In this document: in pieces, positions 1 through 7,661 of the stretch
Numbering within the stretch: position 1 is the stretch's first letter
How the letters are laid out: every line of letters begins with the position of its first letter
Origin: Magnetovibrio sp.
GTDB taxonomy: Bacteria; Pseudomonadota; Alphaproteobacteria; Rhodospirillales; Magnetovibrionaceae
DNA length: 64,000 nt
NCBI GenBank assembly: GCA_026196495.1
Contig: JAPHSY010000001.1
Location: forward strand, 124,001 to 188,000
Direction of reading: 5' to 3'
Notes under the pieces: model-generated
Database searches by the model: none
Told to the model about the DNA's origin: nothing
What the model saw: the letters and a program-made list of their open reading frames with translations, nothing else
Program-made: the position numbers and the translations under genes

Positions 1-390
1 GTGGTGGTAGAAATTCAAATTATTGATGTTTTTGCCGATATGGGTGCTTATACCGAAGTGCGCGATTGGCTACAGGACCAAGGCTACAAGGTGATGATTG
101 ATGGGCTCAATCCACTGACCTTGCATTTCTTCGATCCATCCTTGTTGGATGCGGATATGATTAAAGTAACCTGGGGGCCGGAAGTCAGGGGTGGTATCAG
201 CCATGATCAAACCGAGCAAATCCGTAATGTGGTTTCAAATATGCCTGCGGGTGGGGTTGTGTTGTCGCGGGTCGATTCTGAAGAAGGGGTGAGCTGGGGA
301 CTCGGTTTGGGGATTCGGTGCTACCAAGGTCACTTCATCGATAAAGTTGTCGATGCGATGGTGAGCAAGGGGATGATCGGATGGGATTGA
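1..390 (+). CDS. EAL-like domain protein, C-terminal part (5' end outside window)
   Basis: The reading frame is open from base 1, and the GTG at base 1 aligns with an internal position of the next gene, so this is the last 129 residues of a longer protein. It resembles the C-terminal half of an EAL (c-di-GMP phosphodiesterase) domain and is clearly paralogous to its neighbour: both share VEIQ/LELQ, IDxFADxGA, a DGL segment and a QGHFI near the end. The canonical DDFG metal-binding segment reads MIDGL here and the KxD segment reads IKVTW, so key catalytic residues are missing. Inference: a non-catalytic EAL-like protein, perhaps a c-di-GMP binding or protein-interaction module. The gene lies 39 bp upstream of its paralogue on the same strand. 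Confidence 0.7.
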   Translation: MVVEIQIIDVFADMGAYTEVRDWLQDQGYKVMIDGLNPLTLHFFDPSLLDADMIKVTWGPEVRGGISHDQTEQIRNVVSNMPAGGVVLSRVDSEEGVSWGLGLGIRCYQGHFIDKVVDAMVSKGMIGWD

Positions 391-429
391 TGACAAACAT
401 CTTGCGCTCAATGTGGGGGGATTGCTGAC

Positions 430-1716
430 ATGGCGATGCGTTCCAGCTCGACCCCCACTCATATGCACCGCCGCACCCAAGAACAATTGTTGTTGGAATA
501 TTTACGCCGTTTGGAAAATCGTCGCGAAGGCCGTAAGGCCGTGCGCATCAACATTTCCAGCCTGATGCCTGCCAACCGCCGCGAACATCACATCCGTGCG
601 GCCACCAACAGCTTTGAGGGCTTGGTCAGTGATTTGTCGGGTCAGTTGTTTGAGCTGAAAAATCTTGACATCTTTTTCATCTACAAATCCGAGGTTCATA
701 CCCGCGTCGAAGACACGGTGCAAAAGGTAAAATTTCTGTTTTCCGATGACCCGCTGTTTGATGAAAAAGAACGTTCTGATGCTGAGTTCGTCAACTGGTT
801 TGATGTTGAAACAGGCTATGACGACCTAATCAGAATGGTCCGTGAAATGAGCGATGAAGGGGCTGGCGAAAAACGCCCGGCGACCCGCTCCAACGTGCGT
901 GCGTCTTTGAAGGCCCGCCAAGATCATGGCGATGCGTTGAACCCAGAAATCTTAGGTCGCGCGGTCAAGGCCTTGCAGCGGACCGATTTGACATCTTTGT
1001 TGCGTCGTCAATTTGTCTGTGGCGTTAGCAAAAAGTTGGTGCCTGAACCAATTTTTTCAGAGCTTTATATTTCCATCATGGATCTGCGTGAAACTATGAT
1101 GCCGGGGATTAACCTGACATCCAATCGTTGGCTGTTTCAGTATTTAACTGAAAGCTTGGACAAACGTGTATTGTCCTTATTGTCGAAAACCGATCGTCTT
1201 TCGATCACGGGTGATATTAGCTTTAACGTCAATGTTTCGACGTTGATGAGCCACGAATTCATGGCTTTTGATGACAGCGTTTCGGCGGCACGCCGGGGGT
1301 CCATGGTTCTAGAACTGCAAAAAATTGATATTTTTGCCGACTTGGGTGCGTTCTTGTTTGTGCGTGAATTTTGCCAAGAAAAAGGCTATCGCATTTGCCT
1401 GGATGGACTGACCCATCAAAACCTGTCGATGATCAATCGTGAGCGTCTGGGCGTTGATTATTTCAAGCTTATGTGGAACCCAGCTTTGATTGATGGTGGT
1501 GCGGAAATGCGCAAAAAATTGCGCGATATGATCAAAGAGGCTGGGCGTTCAAAAGTCATCATGGCACGTTGTGATAACCGTGAAGCGGTGGATTTTGGTC
1601 GCTCCGTAGGGATCAATATGTTCCAGGGTCATTTCATCGAACATCTGATTGCCGAAGATGAACGTCGTCGCCAGTTGCTGAAAATCAAGCATCGCATCGA
1701 ACGTGACACTACATAG
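430..1716 (+). CDS. Degenerate EAL-domain protein (428 aa)
   Basis: Soluble protein of 428 residues with no signal peptide or membrane segment. The C-terminal part (about residues 250-415) follows the EAL fold: FNVNVS (canonical NxS strand) near residue 265, then LELQKID, CLDGL, DYFKLMW and a final QGHFIE. The glutamates and aspartates that bind metal in active phosphodiesterases (EAL, FEITE, DDFG, KID, AEGVE) are mostly not conserved, so catalysis is unlikely. The N-terminal 250 residues are charged and helical with no recognisable domain. It is paralogous to the gene just upstream. Start ATG follows a purine-rich GGGGGG stretch. It sits 5 bp before the ABC ATPase gene, so it is probably co-transcribed with the transporter. 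Function unknown; the EAL assignment is from fold-level motifs only. Confidence 0.75.
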   Translation: MAMRSSSTPTHMHRRTQEQLLLEYLRRLENRREGRKAVRINISSLMPANRREHHIRAATNSFEGLVSDLSGQLFELKNLDIFFIYKSEVHTRVEDTVQKVKFLFSDDPLFDEKERSDAEFVNWFDVETGYDDLIRMVREMSDEGAGEKRPATRSNVRASLKARQDHGDALNPEILGRAVKALQRTDLTSLLRRQFVCGVSKKLVPEPIFSELYISIMDLRETMMPGINLTSNRWLFQYLTESLDKRVLSLLSKTDRLSITGDISFNVNVSTLMSHEFMAFDDSVSAARRGSMVLELQKIDIFADLGAFLFVREFCQEKGYRICLDGLTHQNLSMINRERLGVDYFKLMWNPALIDGGAEMRKKLRDMIKEAGRSKVIMARCDNREAVDFGRSVGINMFQGHFIEHLIAEDERRRQLLKIKHRIERDTT

Positions 1717-1721
1717 TAAAT

Positions 1722-2486
1722 ATGGCTCTATTATCTGATCCCATCATTGAAGTAACGGACTTGTACAAGACCTTTGACGATGTTCATGCGGTCGAAGGCA
1801 TTTCCTTTCGTGTTGAACCCGGCCAAACCGTGGCGCTGTTGGGCGGAAATGGGGCGGGCAAAACCACCACCATCTCGATGCTGTTGGGGCTGCTGAGTCC
1901 GACTAAAGGTAGTGTAAAGGTATTGGGGGCTTTGATGCCCGCTGAGCGTCACAAGGCCTTAACCCGTTTAAACTTTTCCAGCCCTTACGTGGATTTACCC
2001 AAACGTTTGCGGGTGTGGGAGAACTTGACCGTTTATGCGCACCTTTATGGGCTCAAAGATGTGAAGGGCCGTATTGCGGAATTATCAGAAGACCTTGAGC
2101 TCACCTCATTTTTAAAGCGTCCGTTTGGCGATTTATCGGCAGGGCAAAAAACTCGGGTGGCGTTGGCCAAGTCATTGCTCAATGCGCCGGATTTAATGCT
2201 GATGGATGAACCCACCGCATCGCTTGACCCGGACACCGGTGATTGGGTACGGACCTATCTAGAGCGTTATCGTGAACGTACCGGGGCAACCATTTTATTG
2301 GCATCCCACAATATGGGTGAGGTGGAACGTTTGGCCGATAATGTGTTGATGATGCGTGAGGGCAAAATCGTTGATGAAGGCTCACCGTCAGAACTGATCC
2401 AACGCCATGGCCGCGAAAACCTGGAACAGGTGTTCTTGGATATTGCCCGTGGGACTTCGGTCCAAAGCGGAGGAGCAGCAGCATGA
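1722..2486 (+). CDS. ABC transporter ATP-binding protein (ABC-2 / NodI-like)
   Basis: A 254-residue cytoplasmic ATPase subunit. Visible motifs are Walker A (GGNGAGKTT, about residues 41-49), the signature LSAGQKTR, Walker B LMLMDEPTA followed by SLDPD, and the switch histidine in LLASHN. The family (DrrA/NodI/CcmA-like) powers ABC-2 type exporters of lipids, polysaccharides or drugs. The stop overlaps the start of the permease gene by 4 bp (ATGA), so the two are translationally coupled. Substrate cannot be told from sequence. The upstream degenerate EAL genes run in the same direction and may be in the same transcript. Confidence 0.9.
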   Translation: MALLSDPIIEVTDLYKTFDDVHAVEGISFRVEPGQTVALLGGNGAGKTTTISMLLGLLSPTKGSVKVLGALMPAERHKALTRLNFSSPYVDLPKRLRVWENLTVYAHLYGLKDVKGRIAELSEDLELTSFLKRPFGDLSAGQKTRVALAKSLLNAPDLMLMDEPTASLDPDTGDWVRTYLERYRERTGATILLASHNMGEVERLADNVLMMREGKIVDEGSPSELIQRHGRENLEQVFLDIARGTSVQSGGAAA

Positions 2487-3319
2487 GCAATCAAATTCAC
2501 GATGATGTTTGTGTGCCCCAAGGTAATTTTTCATTCCGTCGCATATTGGCGGTGATGTTGCGCCATCTCTATGTGTTGCGCCGTTCATGGCCACGCCTTC
2601 TGGAACTTGCCTACTGGCCGTTGATCCAGATGATCTTGTGGGGGTTCGTGACCAAATTTTTTATGGGCCACAGTTCATGGGTGGCGGAAGCCGCCGGGGT
2701 TCTGATTTCAGCGGTGTTGTTGTGGGATGTGTTGTTTCGCGCAAATTTGGGCGTGTCTTTGCCGTTTATTGAAGAAATGTGGTCGCGCAATTTGGCGCAA
2801 TTGTTTGTCAGTCCGTTGCGCGATGCCGAACTGATATCAGCCCTGATCTTGATGAGTTTGGTGCGCACGCTGATCTCGGTGACACCCGCTGCATTTCTGG
2901 CCATGCCGCTTTACGATGTGTGGGTGTTTGAATTGGGCATTCCCCTGTTGGCATTCTTTACCAACTTGTTGGTGTTTGGATCGGTCATTGGTATCACCGT
3001 GGCCGGCTTGATATTGCGCTTTGGTCTGGGTGCGGAAAGCCTGTGTTGGTTGGGGATTTTCTTACTCGCCCCGGTCAGTGCCATTTACTATCCGGTGGAT
3101 GCGTTGCCTGTGTGGCTGCAATGGGTGGCACTGTCATTACCATCTGCACACACGTTTGAAGGCATGCGCATGGTTTTGTTTGACGGCGTATTTTCCTGGC
3201 ATCACTTCGGTTGGGCCGTTGGGCTCAATGTTGTGTTGCTCAGCGGTGCGACCGCGTTTTTCCTACACATGATGAAAATGGCGCGGGTGAAGGGCTTGTT
3301 GATGCAGCAGGGAGAGTAA
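2483..3319 (+). CDS. ABC-2 type transporter permease
   Basis: A 278-residue integral membrane protein with about six hydrophobic segments, starting after a short cytoplasmic N-terminus with an arginine-rich stretch (LRHLYVLRRSWPR), which is usual in ABC-2 permeases. It contains the extended hydrophobic core typical of NodJ/DrrB-like proteins and a PVSAIYYPVDALP segment near residue 205, resembling the conserved loop before the last helices of this family. It is translationally coupled to the ATPase gene. Inference: together they form an exporter of unknown cargo. The gene ends 4 bp from the convergent cobT. Confidence 0.88.
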   Translation: MSNQIHDDVCVPQGNFSFRRILAVMLRHLYVLRRSWPRLLELAYWPLIQMILWGFVTKFFMGHSSWVAEAAGVLISAVLLWDVLFRANLGVSLPFIEEMWSRNLAQLFVSPLRDAELISALILMSLVRTLISVTPAAFLAMPLYDVWVFELGIPLLAFFTNLLVFGSVIGITVAGLILRFGLGAESLCWLGIFLLAPVSAIYYPVDALPVWLQWVALSLPSAHTFEGMRMVLFDGVFSWHHFGWAVGLNVVLLSGATAFFLHMMKMARVKGLLMQQGE

Positions 3320-3322
3320 GTT

Positions 3323-4351
3323 TTACCCTTCTTTGTCGCTCACACCCGCTTCGGCAAATGTCGCCATACCATTGTGGCATGCTACTGCGGCCTTGAGCAA
3401 GCTCACCGCCAACACTGCACCCGTGCATTCACCCAAGCGCATGTTTTGATCCAGCAATGGGTTTTTACCCAGTTTGTCCAACAACATTTTATGGCCCGGC
3501 TCTTGGCTGACGTGGCCGACTTTGCAGTGATCCAGGGCGCGTTTGTTGACGCTTTGCAAAACCGCCGCGGCAGTCGTTGAAACGAACCCATCCAGCAGCA
3601 CAGGAACTTGTTTCAAACGTGCACCGATAACGGCACCGGCGATGGCGGCCATTTCACGCCCGCCATAACAGCGTAGCGCGTCCAAACCATCATGCATCAA
3701 GCCTTTGTAATTTTTGATACCGATGGTGATAACCTCGGCTTTTTTGCCGATGCCGGGTTTATCCAAACCTGTGCCTGGACCAGACCAGGTGATGGCATTG
3801 CCGCCGTACAAGGCATAACAAATCGCCGATGATGCCGTGGTGTTGCCGATGCCCATTTCACCCAGGCACACCACGTCGGATGCGGCATCAACGACGTTCA
3901 TACCAAATTGAATGGCTTCGGCGCATTCGGTATCGGTCATGGCTGGGTTTTCGGTGAAGTCTTGCACCGGGTTGTCCAGGTCCATGGATTCAACGCATAA
4001 CCCCACGCCCATGGCCTCACACATTTGATTGATTGCGGCCCCGCCATTTTCAAAGTTGGCAACCATCTGTTTGGTGACTTCGGATGGGAACGCCGACACG
4101 CCTTGCTTGACCACGCCGTGGTTGCCGGCAAAGACGTGGGCATTGGGAGTGTCCATACGGGGTGGATAGCGGCCTTGCCATGCGGCGGTCCAGGCGGCCA
4201 GTTGTTCCAAGCGACCGAGCGAGCCTTGCGGCTTGGTCAATTGGGGTTCGCGTGCTTGGGCGGCGCGGGCGGCTTCCACATCTGGACCGGGCAAATCGCT
4301 CAGGATTTGGCGCAGATCATCAAGTGTAGTGATTTGGGGCATTTTTGACAT
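3323..4351 (-). CDS. cobT: Nicotinate-nucleotide--dimethylbenzimidazole phosphoribosyltransferase
   Basis: CobT makes alpha-ribazole phosphate, the lower ligand of cobalamin, from dimethylbenzimidazole and nicotinate mononucleotide. At 342 residues it is the usual family length. Characteristic segments are visible: KPQGSLGRLE near residue 40, VFAGNHGVV near residue 72, GEMGIGNTTASSA near residue 165 and a C-terminal MRLGECTGA; the C-terminal catalytic glutamate of the family is expected in the RLGE segment. It is divergent from cobS across a 100-bp gap and convergent with the ABC permease. The name is the CobT/CobU phosphoribosyltransferase, not the cobaltochelatase subunit also called CobT. 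Confidence 0.95.
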   Translation of the reverse strand: MSKMPQITTLDDLRQILSDLPGPDVEAARAAQAREPQLTKPQGSLGRLEQLAAWTAAWQGRYPPRMDTPNAHVFAGNHGVVKQGVSAFPSEVTKQMVANFENGGAAINQMCEAMGVGLCVESMDLDNPVQDFTENPAMTDTECAEAIQFGMNVVDAASDVVCLGEMGIGNTTASSAICYALYGGNAITWSGPGTGLDKPGIGKKAEVITIGIKNYKGLMHDGLDALRCYGGREMAAIAGAVIGARLKQVPVLLDGFVSTTAAAVLQSVNKRALDHCKVGHVSQEPGHKMLLDKLGKNPLLDQNMRLGECTGAVLAVSLLKAAVACHNGMATFAEAGVSDKEG

Positions 4352-4451
4352 GGAATGGACTCGCAGATAGGGCCTAAAGATCGTAGAATTTTAACTACGT
4401 GAGCAATATATACCGAGATACGCTGAGCGCGTACTCCAAAATGAGATTTTC

Positions 4452-5336
4452 ATGGCATCGAGCGATAAAGAATTCAAAACAGACACGGTCCACCAAGGCG
4501 GACCATCCACACCTTTTTTCAGGCGTTGGTTGGAACGTTTTTCGGTGGCATGGATGTTTTTGACCCGTGTGCCGTTGCCCCGGTGGTGGAACAAACCTGC
4601 CCCCGGTGAAACTGTCGAAGCCGATGTGGACGATAAGGGCGCAACCATGATGCCCTTGGCACAAACCGTCCGGGCTTGGCCGTTTGTCGGATTGTTCATC
4701 GGTGCGGCCGCGGGTACGGTACTGTGGTGCGGTGCGCAATTGGGCCTGCACCCCATGGCGTCGGCATTCTTGGCCTTGATGACATCGGCGTTGGTGACGG
4801 GGGCTTTGCACGAAGACGGTTTGGCCGATGTGGCTGATGGTTTTGGTGGTGGGGCCACCAAGCAAAAGAAACTCGCCATCATGAAAGACAGTCACATTGG
4901 GGCCTACGGTGTGTTGGCCTTGATTTTGGTGGTGGGTTTTAAAGCCACCAGTTTGGGTGGTTTTAACGGACCGGGCTTGGCGGCAGGGGCGCTGGTTGGG
5001 GCGCACGTGTTGTCGCGTGCTTTCTTGCCATTGATGATGGCGGTGATGAAACCCGCACGGCGTGGTGGTTTGGGCAAGGGTGCAGGCACACCAGAACGTG
5101 ATGATGGTATTTTAGCAGCCATATTGGGTGTGTTGATCGGATTCTTGGTCTTGGGCTTGGTGCCGGGTTTGCTGGCGGCAGGCTTGGCCGCGATAAGCGT
5201 CTTGGCCGTGGGCTGGTTGGCGCAGCGCCAAATCGGCGGTTTCACCGGTGATGTTTTGGGGGCGAGCCAACAAGTATCCGAAGCCGTTGTCTTGGCAGGT
5301 ATGGCCGTGGCCTTTCGCACGGTGTTTTACATATGA
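4452..5336 (+). CDS. cobS: Adenosylcobinamide-GDP ribazoletransferase (cobalamin synthase)
   Basis: Integral membrane enzyme that joins adenosylcobinamide-GDP to alpha-ribazole (phosphate), the last assembly step of cobalamin. It has several hydrophobic segments and the family motif HEDGLADVADGFGGG (about residues 119-133), whose acidic residues bind metal, followed by KDSHIGAYG. At 294 residues it is slightly longer than average because of a charged N-terminal extension of about 35 residues. The ATG lies 100 bp from divergent cobT. The stop overlaps cobC by 4 bp, so the two are translationally coupled. Confidence 0.94.
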   Translation: MASSDKEFKTDTVHQGGPSTPFFRRWLERFSVAWMFLTRVPLPRWWNKPAPGETVEADVDDKGATMMPLAQTVRAWPFVGLFIGAAAGTVLWCGAQLGLHPMASAFLALMTSALVTGALHEDGLADVADGFGGGATKQKKLAIMKDSHIGAYGVLALILVVGFKATSLGGFNGPGLAAGALVGAHVLSRAFLPLMMAVMKPARRGGLGKGAGTPERDDGILAAILGVLIGFLVLGLVPGLLAAGLAAISVLAVGWLAQRQIGGFTGDVLGASQQVSEAVVLAGMAVAFRTVFYI

Positions 5337-5989
5337 GCAAATATCGGACGACCTGCCAAACCACCCGATGGTGGTTTATCCGTCATGCCCCGGTGGTGGG
5401 GGCCGAACACAAACGCCTATCCGGTCAAAACGATGTTCCCGCAGATTTAAGTGATACGGCGTCCTTTGCAGGTTTGGCACCAAAGCTGCCAAAGGGTGCG
5501 GTGTGGATCGTCACCCACTTGCAACGAACCCAACAAACAGCCATGGCTCTGCAGGCTGCTGGGGCCGAAGCGGTTGAGCCAGAAATTGAAGAAGACTTTG
5601 CCGAGCAGGCTTTTGGGGCATGGACCAACCTGACGTGGGCGGAAATTGGTGATTTGGGGGAAGCATCCCAAGCGTTCTGGGACGCACCAGCCACCACACC
5701 ACCACCATCCAGCAATGACTATTCCGGTGAAAGCTTTGCCGATGTTTGCGCCCGGGTGGGTGGGTGCCTTGAAACTTTGACAGAGAAATATACCGGGCGC
5801 GACATTATATGTGTGGCTCATGCGGGCTCGATTCGCGCTTCCGTGGCCCATGCTTTGGGGATGTCGGCTGAGCAAGCCTTAGCTTTGGATGTTCAAAACA
5901 CATCGTTGACGCGATTGGATCATATCTCGTCCGGTTTACGCACCAAGCGTGGTGGCAGTTGGCGGGTGGTCTGTCTCAATCAGATTTGA
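5333..5989 (+). CDS. cobC: Histidine phosphatase family protein, probable alpha-ribazole phosphatase
   Basis: A 218-residue member of the phosphoglycerate mutase/histidine phosphatase superfamily. The catalytic RHG-type motif reads FIRHAP near residue 18, a second arginine lies in THLQRTQQTA, and the second catalytic histidine is in CVAHAGSIRA. In this context, between cobS and cobP and overlapping cobS by 4 bp, the likely role is removal of the 5'-phosphate from alpha-ribazole phosphate or from adenosylcobalamin phosphate. The superfamily has many substrates, so the role rests on the neighbours. Confidence 0.82.
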   Translation: MSKYRTTCQTTRWWFIRHAPVVGAEHKRLSGQNDVPADLSDTASFAGLAPKLPKGAVWIVTHLQRTQQTAMALQAAGAEAVEPEIEEDFAEQAFGAWTNLTWAEIGDLGEASQAFWDAPATTPPPSSNDYSGESFADVCARVGGCLETLTEKYTGRDIICVAHAGSIRASVAHALGMSAEQALALDVQNTSLTRLDHISSGLRTKRGGSWRVVCLNQI

Positions 5990-6022
5990 TAGGGTAGCGC
6001 CCTTACTTTTAAGGATTTAACT

Positions 6023-6547
6023 TTGGCAGATACACTTCCTTCTCTTACCCTGGTTTTGGGGGGACAACGTTCCGGCAAAAGCGGTTACGCCGAAAGCTTG
6101 CTTTCGGGTGGTGCGGTGTATCTTGCCACCGGACACGCCACCGATGAGGAAATGGCCGAACGCATCCAAGCTCACCAAGACCGCCGGGGTGAAGGCTGGA
6201 TTACTGTGGAAGAACAAATAGATATCGTTCATGCCCTGACCCAAGCGAAGAAACTCTATGCAGATAAGCCGGTGATCATCGACAGCCTGGGCATGTGGGT
6301 ATCCAACATGCTCCACGCGCAAAAAAGCCCGGTGGTCGAAGCCGAAATCGTGGCCGAAGCCATGCTCAAACACCCCGCCCCGGTGATTGTTGTCTCCGAA
6401 GAAGTGGGTTTGGGCGTGATCCCCATGAACGCCGTGGCGCGATCTTTTGTTGACGCGCTGGGCTTTGTGAACCAAATAACGGCAGCACAGGCCAGCCGCG
6501 TGGTTCTGGTTGTCGCCGGTTTGCCCCAAGAATTGAAAAATCAATAA
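6023..6547 (+). CDS. cobP: Adenosylcobinamide kinase / adenosylcobinamide-phosphate guanylyltransferase
   Basis: Bifunctional enzyme (CobP, called CobU in enterics) that phosphorylates adenosylcobinamide and then transfers GMP to it. The 174 residues match the family length. The P-loop GGQRSGKS is at residues 13-20, followed by YLATGHA and by VIIDSLGMWVSNML, equivalent to the family's VDCLTLWxxNxL segment; VVSEEVGLGVIPMN is the well-conserved C-terminal motif. The start is a TTG, chosen because AAGGA lies 6 bases upstream and the protein begins correctly before the P-loop. Confidence 0.94.
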   Translation: MADTLPSLTLVLGGQRSGKSGYAESLLSGGAVYLATGHATDEEMAERIQAHQDRRGEGWITVEEQIDIVHALTQAKKLYADKPVIIDSLGMWVSNMLHAQKSPVVEAEIVAEAMLKHPAPVIVVSEEVGLGVIPMNAVARSFVDALGFVNQITAAQASRVVLVVAGLPQELKNQ

Positions 6548-6560
6548 GGACGTCCCCTAC

Positions 6561-7661
6561 ATGTCAACGCTTTCCAAAATCCCCGCCACCGTCATCACAG
6601 GTTTTCTTGGTGCCGGTAAAACCACACTGATCCGCCACATGCTGGAAAATGCGGGCGGTAAAAAGATCGCGTTGATCATCAATGAATTTGGCGACCTTGG
6701 CATTGATCGTCAGATCGTCAACGGTTGCGGTATCGAAGGTTGCAACGAAGACGATGTGGTGGAACTTGCCAACGGCTGCATTTGCTGCACCGTCGCCGAT
6801 GATTTTTTGCCGGTGATGGAAGCCTTGGTCGAACGCAAAGACGCCCCCGATCATATTGTTATTGAAACGTCCGGTTTGGCTTTGCCCAAGCCATTGATCC
6901 GGGCGTTTAACTGGCCGGAGATCAAAACCCGTGTGACGGTTGATGGTGTGGTGTCCGTGGTTGATGGTCCGGCCTTGGCCGATGGTCAGTTTGCATCGAA
7001 CATGGATGCGGTCCAGGCCCAGCGTGAACAAGATGAAAGCTTGAACCACGAAAACCCATTGGAAGATTTGTTCAACGATCAGCTTATGGCGGCTGATATG
7101 ATTTTGATGAACAAGGCCGATGTCTTGGGGGCAGAAAAATCTCAACAACTGATTGATGAGCTGACCAAGAAGCTCCGCCCCGGTGTTCATGTGGTCGCAA
7201 CGTCGCATGGCAATGTGGGCGTGGATGTGTTGTTGGGCTTGAACGCAGGTGCCGAAGACGATTTGGATGTACGCCATTCCCATCACGAACATCATCACCA
7301 CGATCATGACGATGACCACGACCATGACGATGATCACCATCACGATCATGACCATGATGCGTTTGAAAGCTTCATCGTTGATGTTGCTGTACAGGCTGAC
7401 CCCGAACAACTCGAAGCCCAGTTGATCGAATTGGTGCAAGCCCACAACATTTTGCGCATCAAAGGTTTCATAGAAGTGACAGGTAAACCCATGCGTCATG
7501 TGGTGCAAGGTGTTGGTACACGATTTACCCGTTATTTCGATCGCGCATGGGAAGCCGATGAAGATCGCCAAGGCCGGTTGGTGGTGATCGGTCAGGCGGG
7601 CCTTGATCAAGCTGCCATTGCTGCGGCCCTTTCGGACACGGCTCAAGAAAGCGCTGCCTGA
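6561..7661 (+). CDS. cobW: CobW-family metal-handling GTPase
   Basis: G3E-family P-loop GTPase thought to deliver or load metal for cobalamin synthesis. The P-loop GFLGAGKTT is at residues 14-22, the metal-binding CxCC motif (CICC) at 73-76, and the base-recognition motif NKAD near residue 185. Residues about 238-267 form a very His/Asp-rich loop (HHEHHHHDHDDD and similar) that would bind Co(II) or Zn(II). A C-terminal CobW_C domain follows (RIKGFIEVTGKP). The stop shares its A with the ATG of cobN (TGATG), so the two are translationally coupled, as is common in aerobic cobalamin clusters. Confidence 0.93.
   Translation: MSTLSKIPATVITGFLGAGKTTLIRHMLENAGGKKIALIINEFGDLGIDRQIVNGCGIEGCNEDDVVELANGCICCTVADDFLPVMEALVERKDAPDHIVIETSGLALPKPLIRAFNWPEIKTRVTVDGVVSVVDGPALADGQFASNMDAVQAQREQDESLNHENPLEDLFNDQLMAADMILMNKADVLGAEKSQQLIDELTKKLRPGVHVVATSHGNVGVDVLLGLNAGAEDDLDVRHSHHEHHHHDHDDDHDHDDDHHHDHDHDAFESFIVDVAVQADPEQLEAQLIELVQAHNILRIKGFIEVTGKPMRHVVQGVGTRFTRYFDRAWEADEDRQGRLVVIGQAGLDQAAIAAALSDTAQESAA

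Noticed and set aside
6564-7646. A 360-codon open frame antisense to cobW
   Set aside because: It is the shadow of a GC-rich coding frame, its translation is His/Gly-rich without domains, and cobW has clear motifs.
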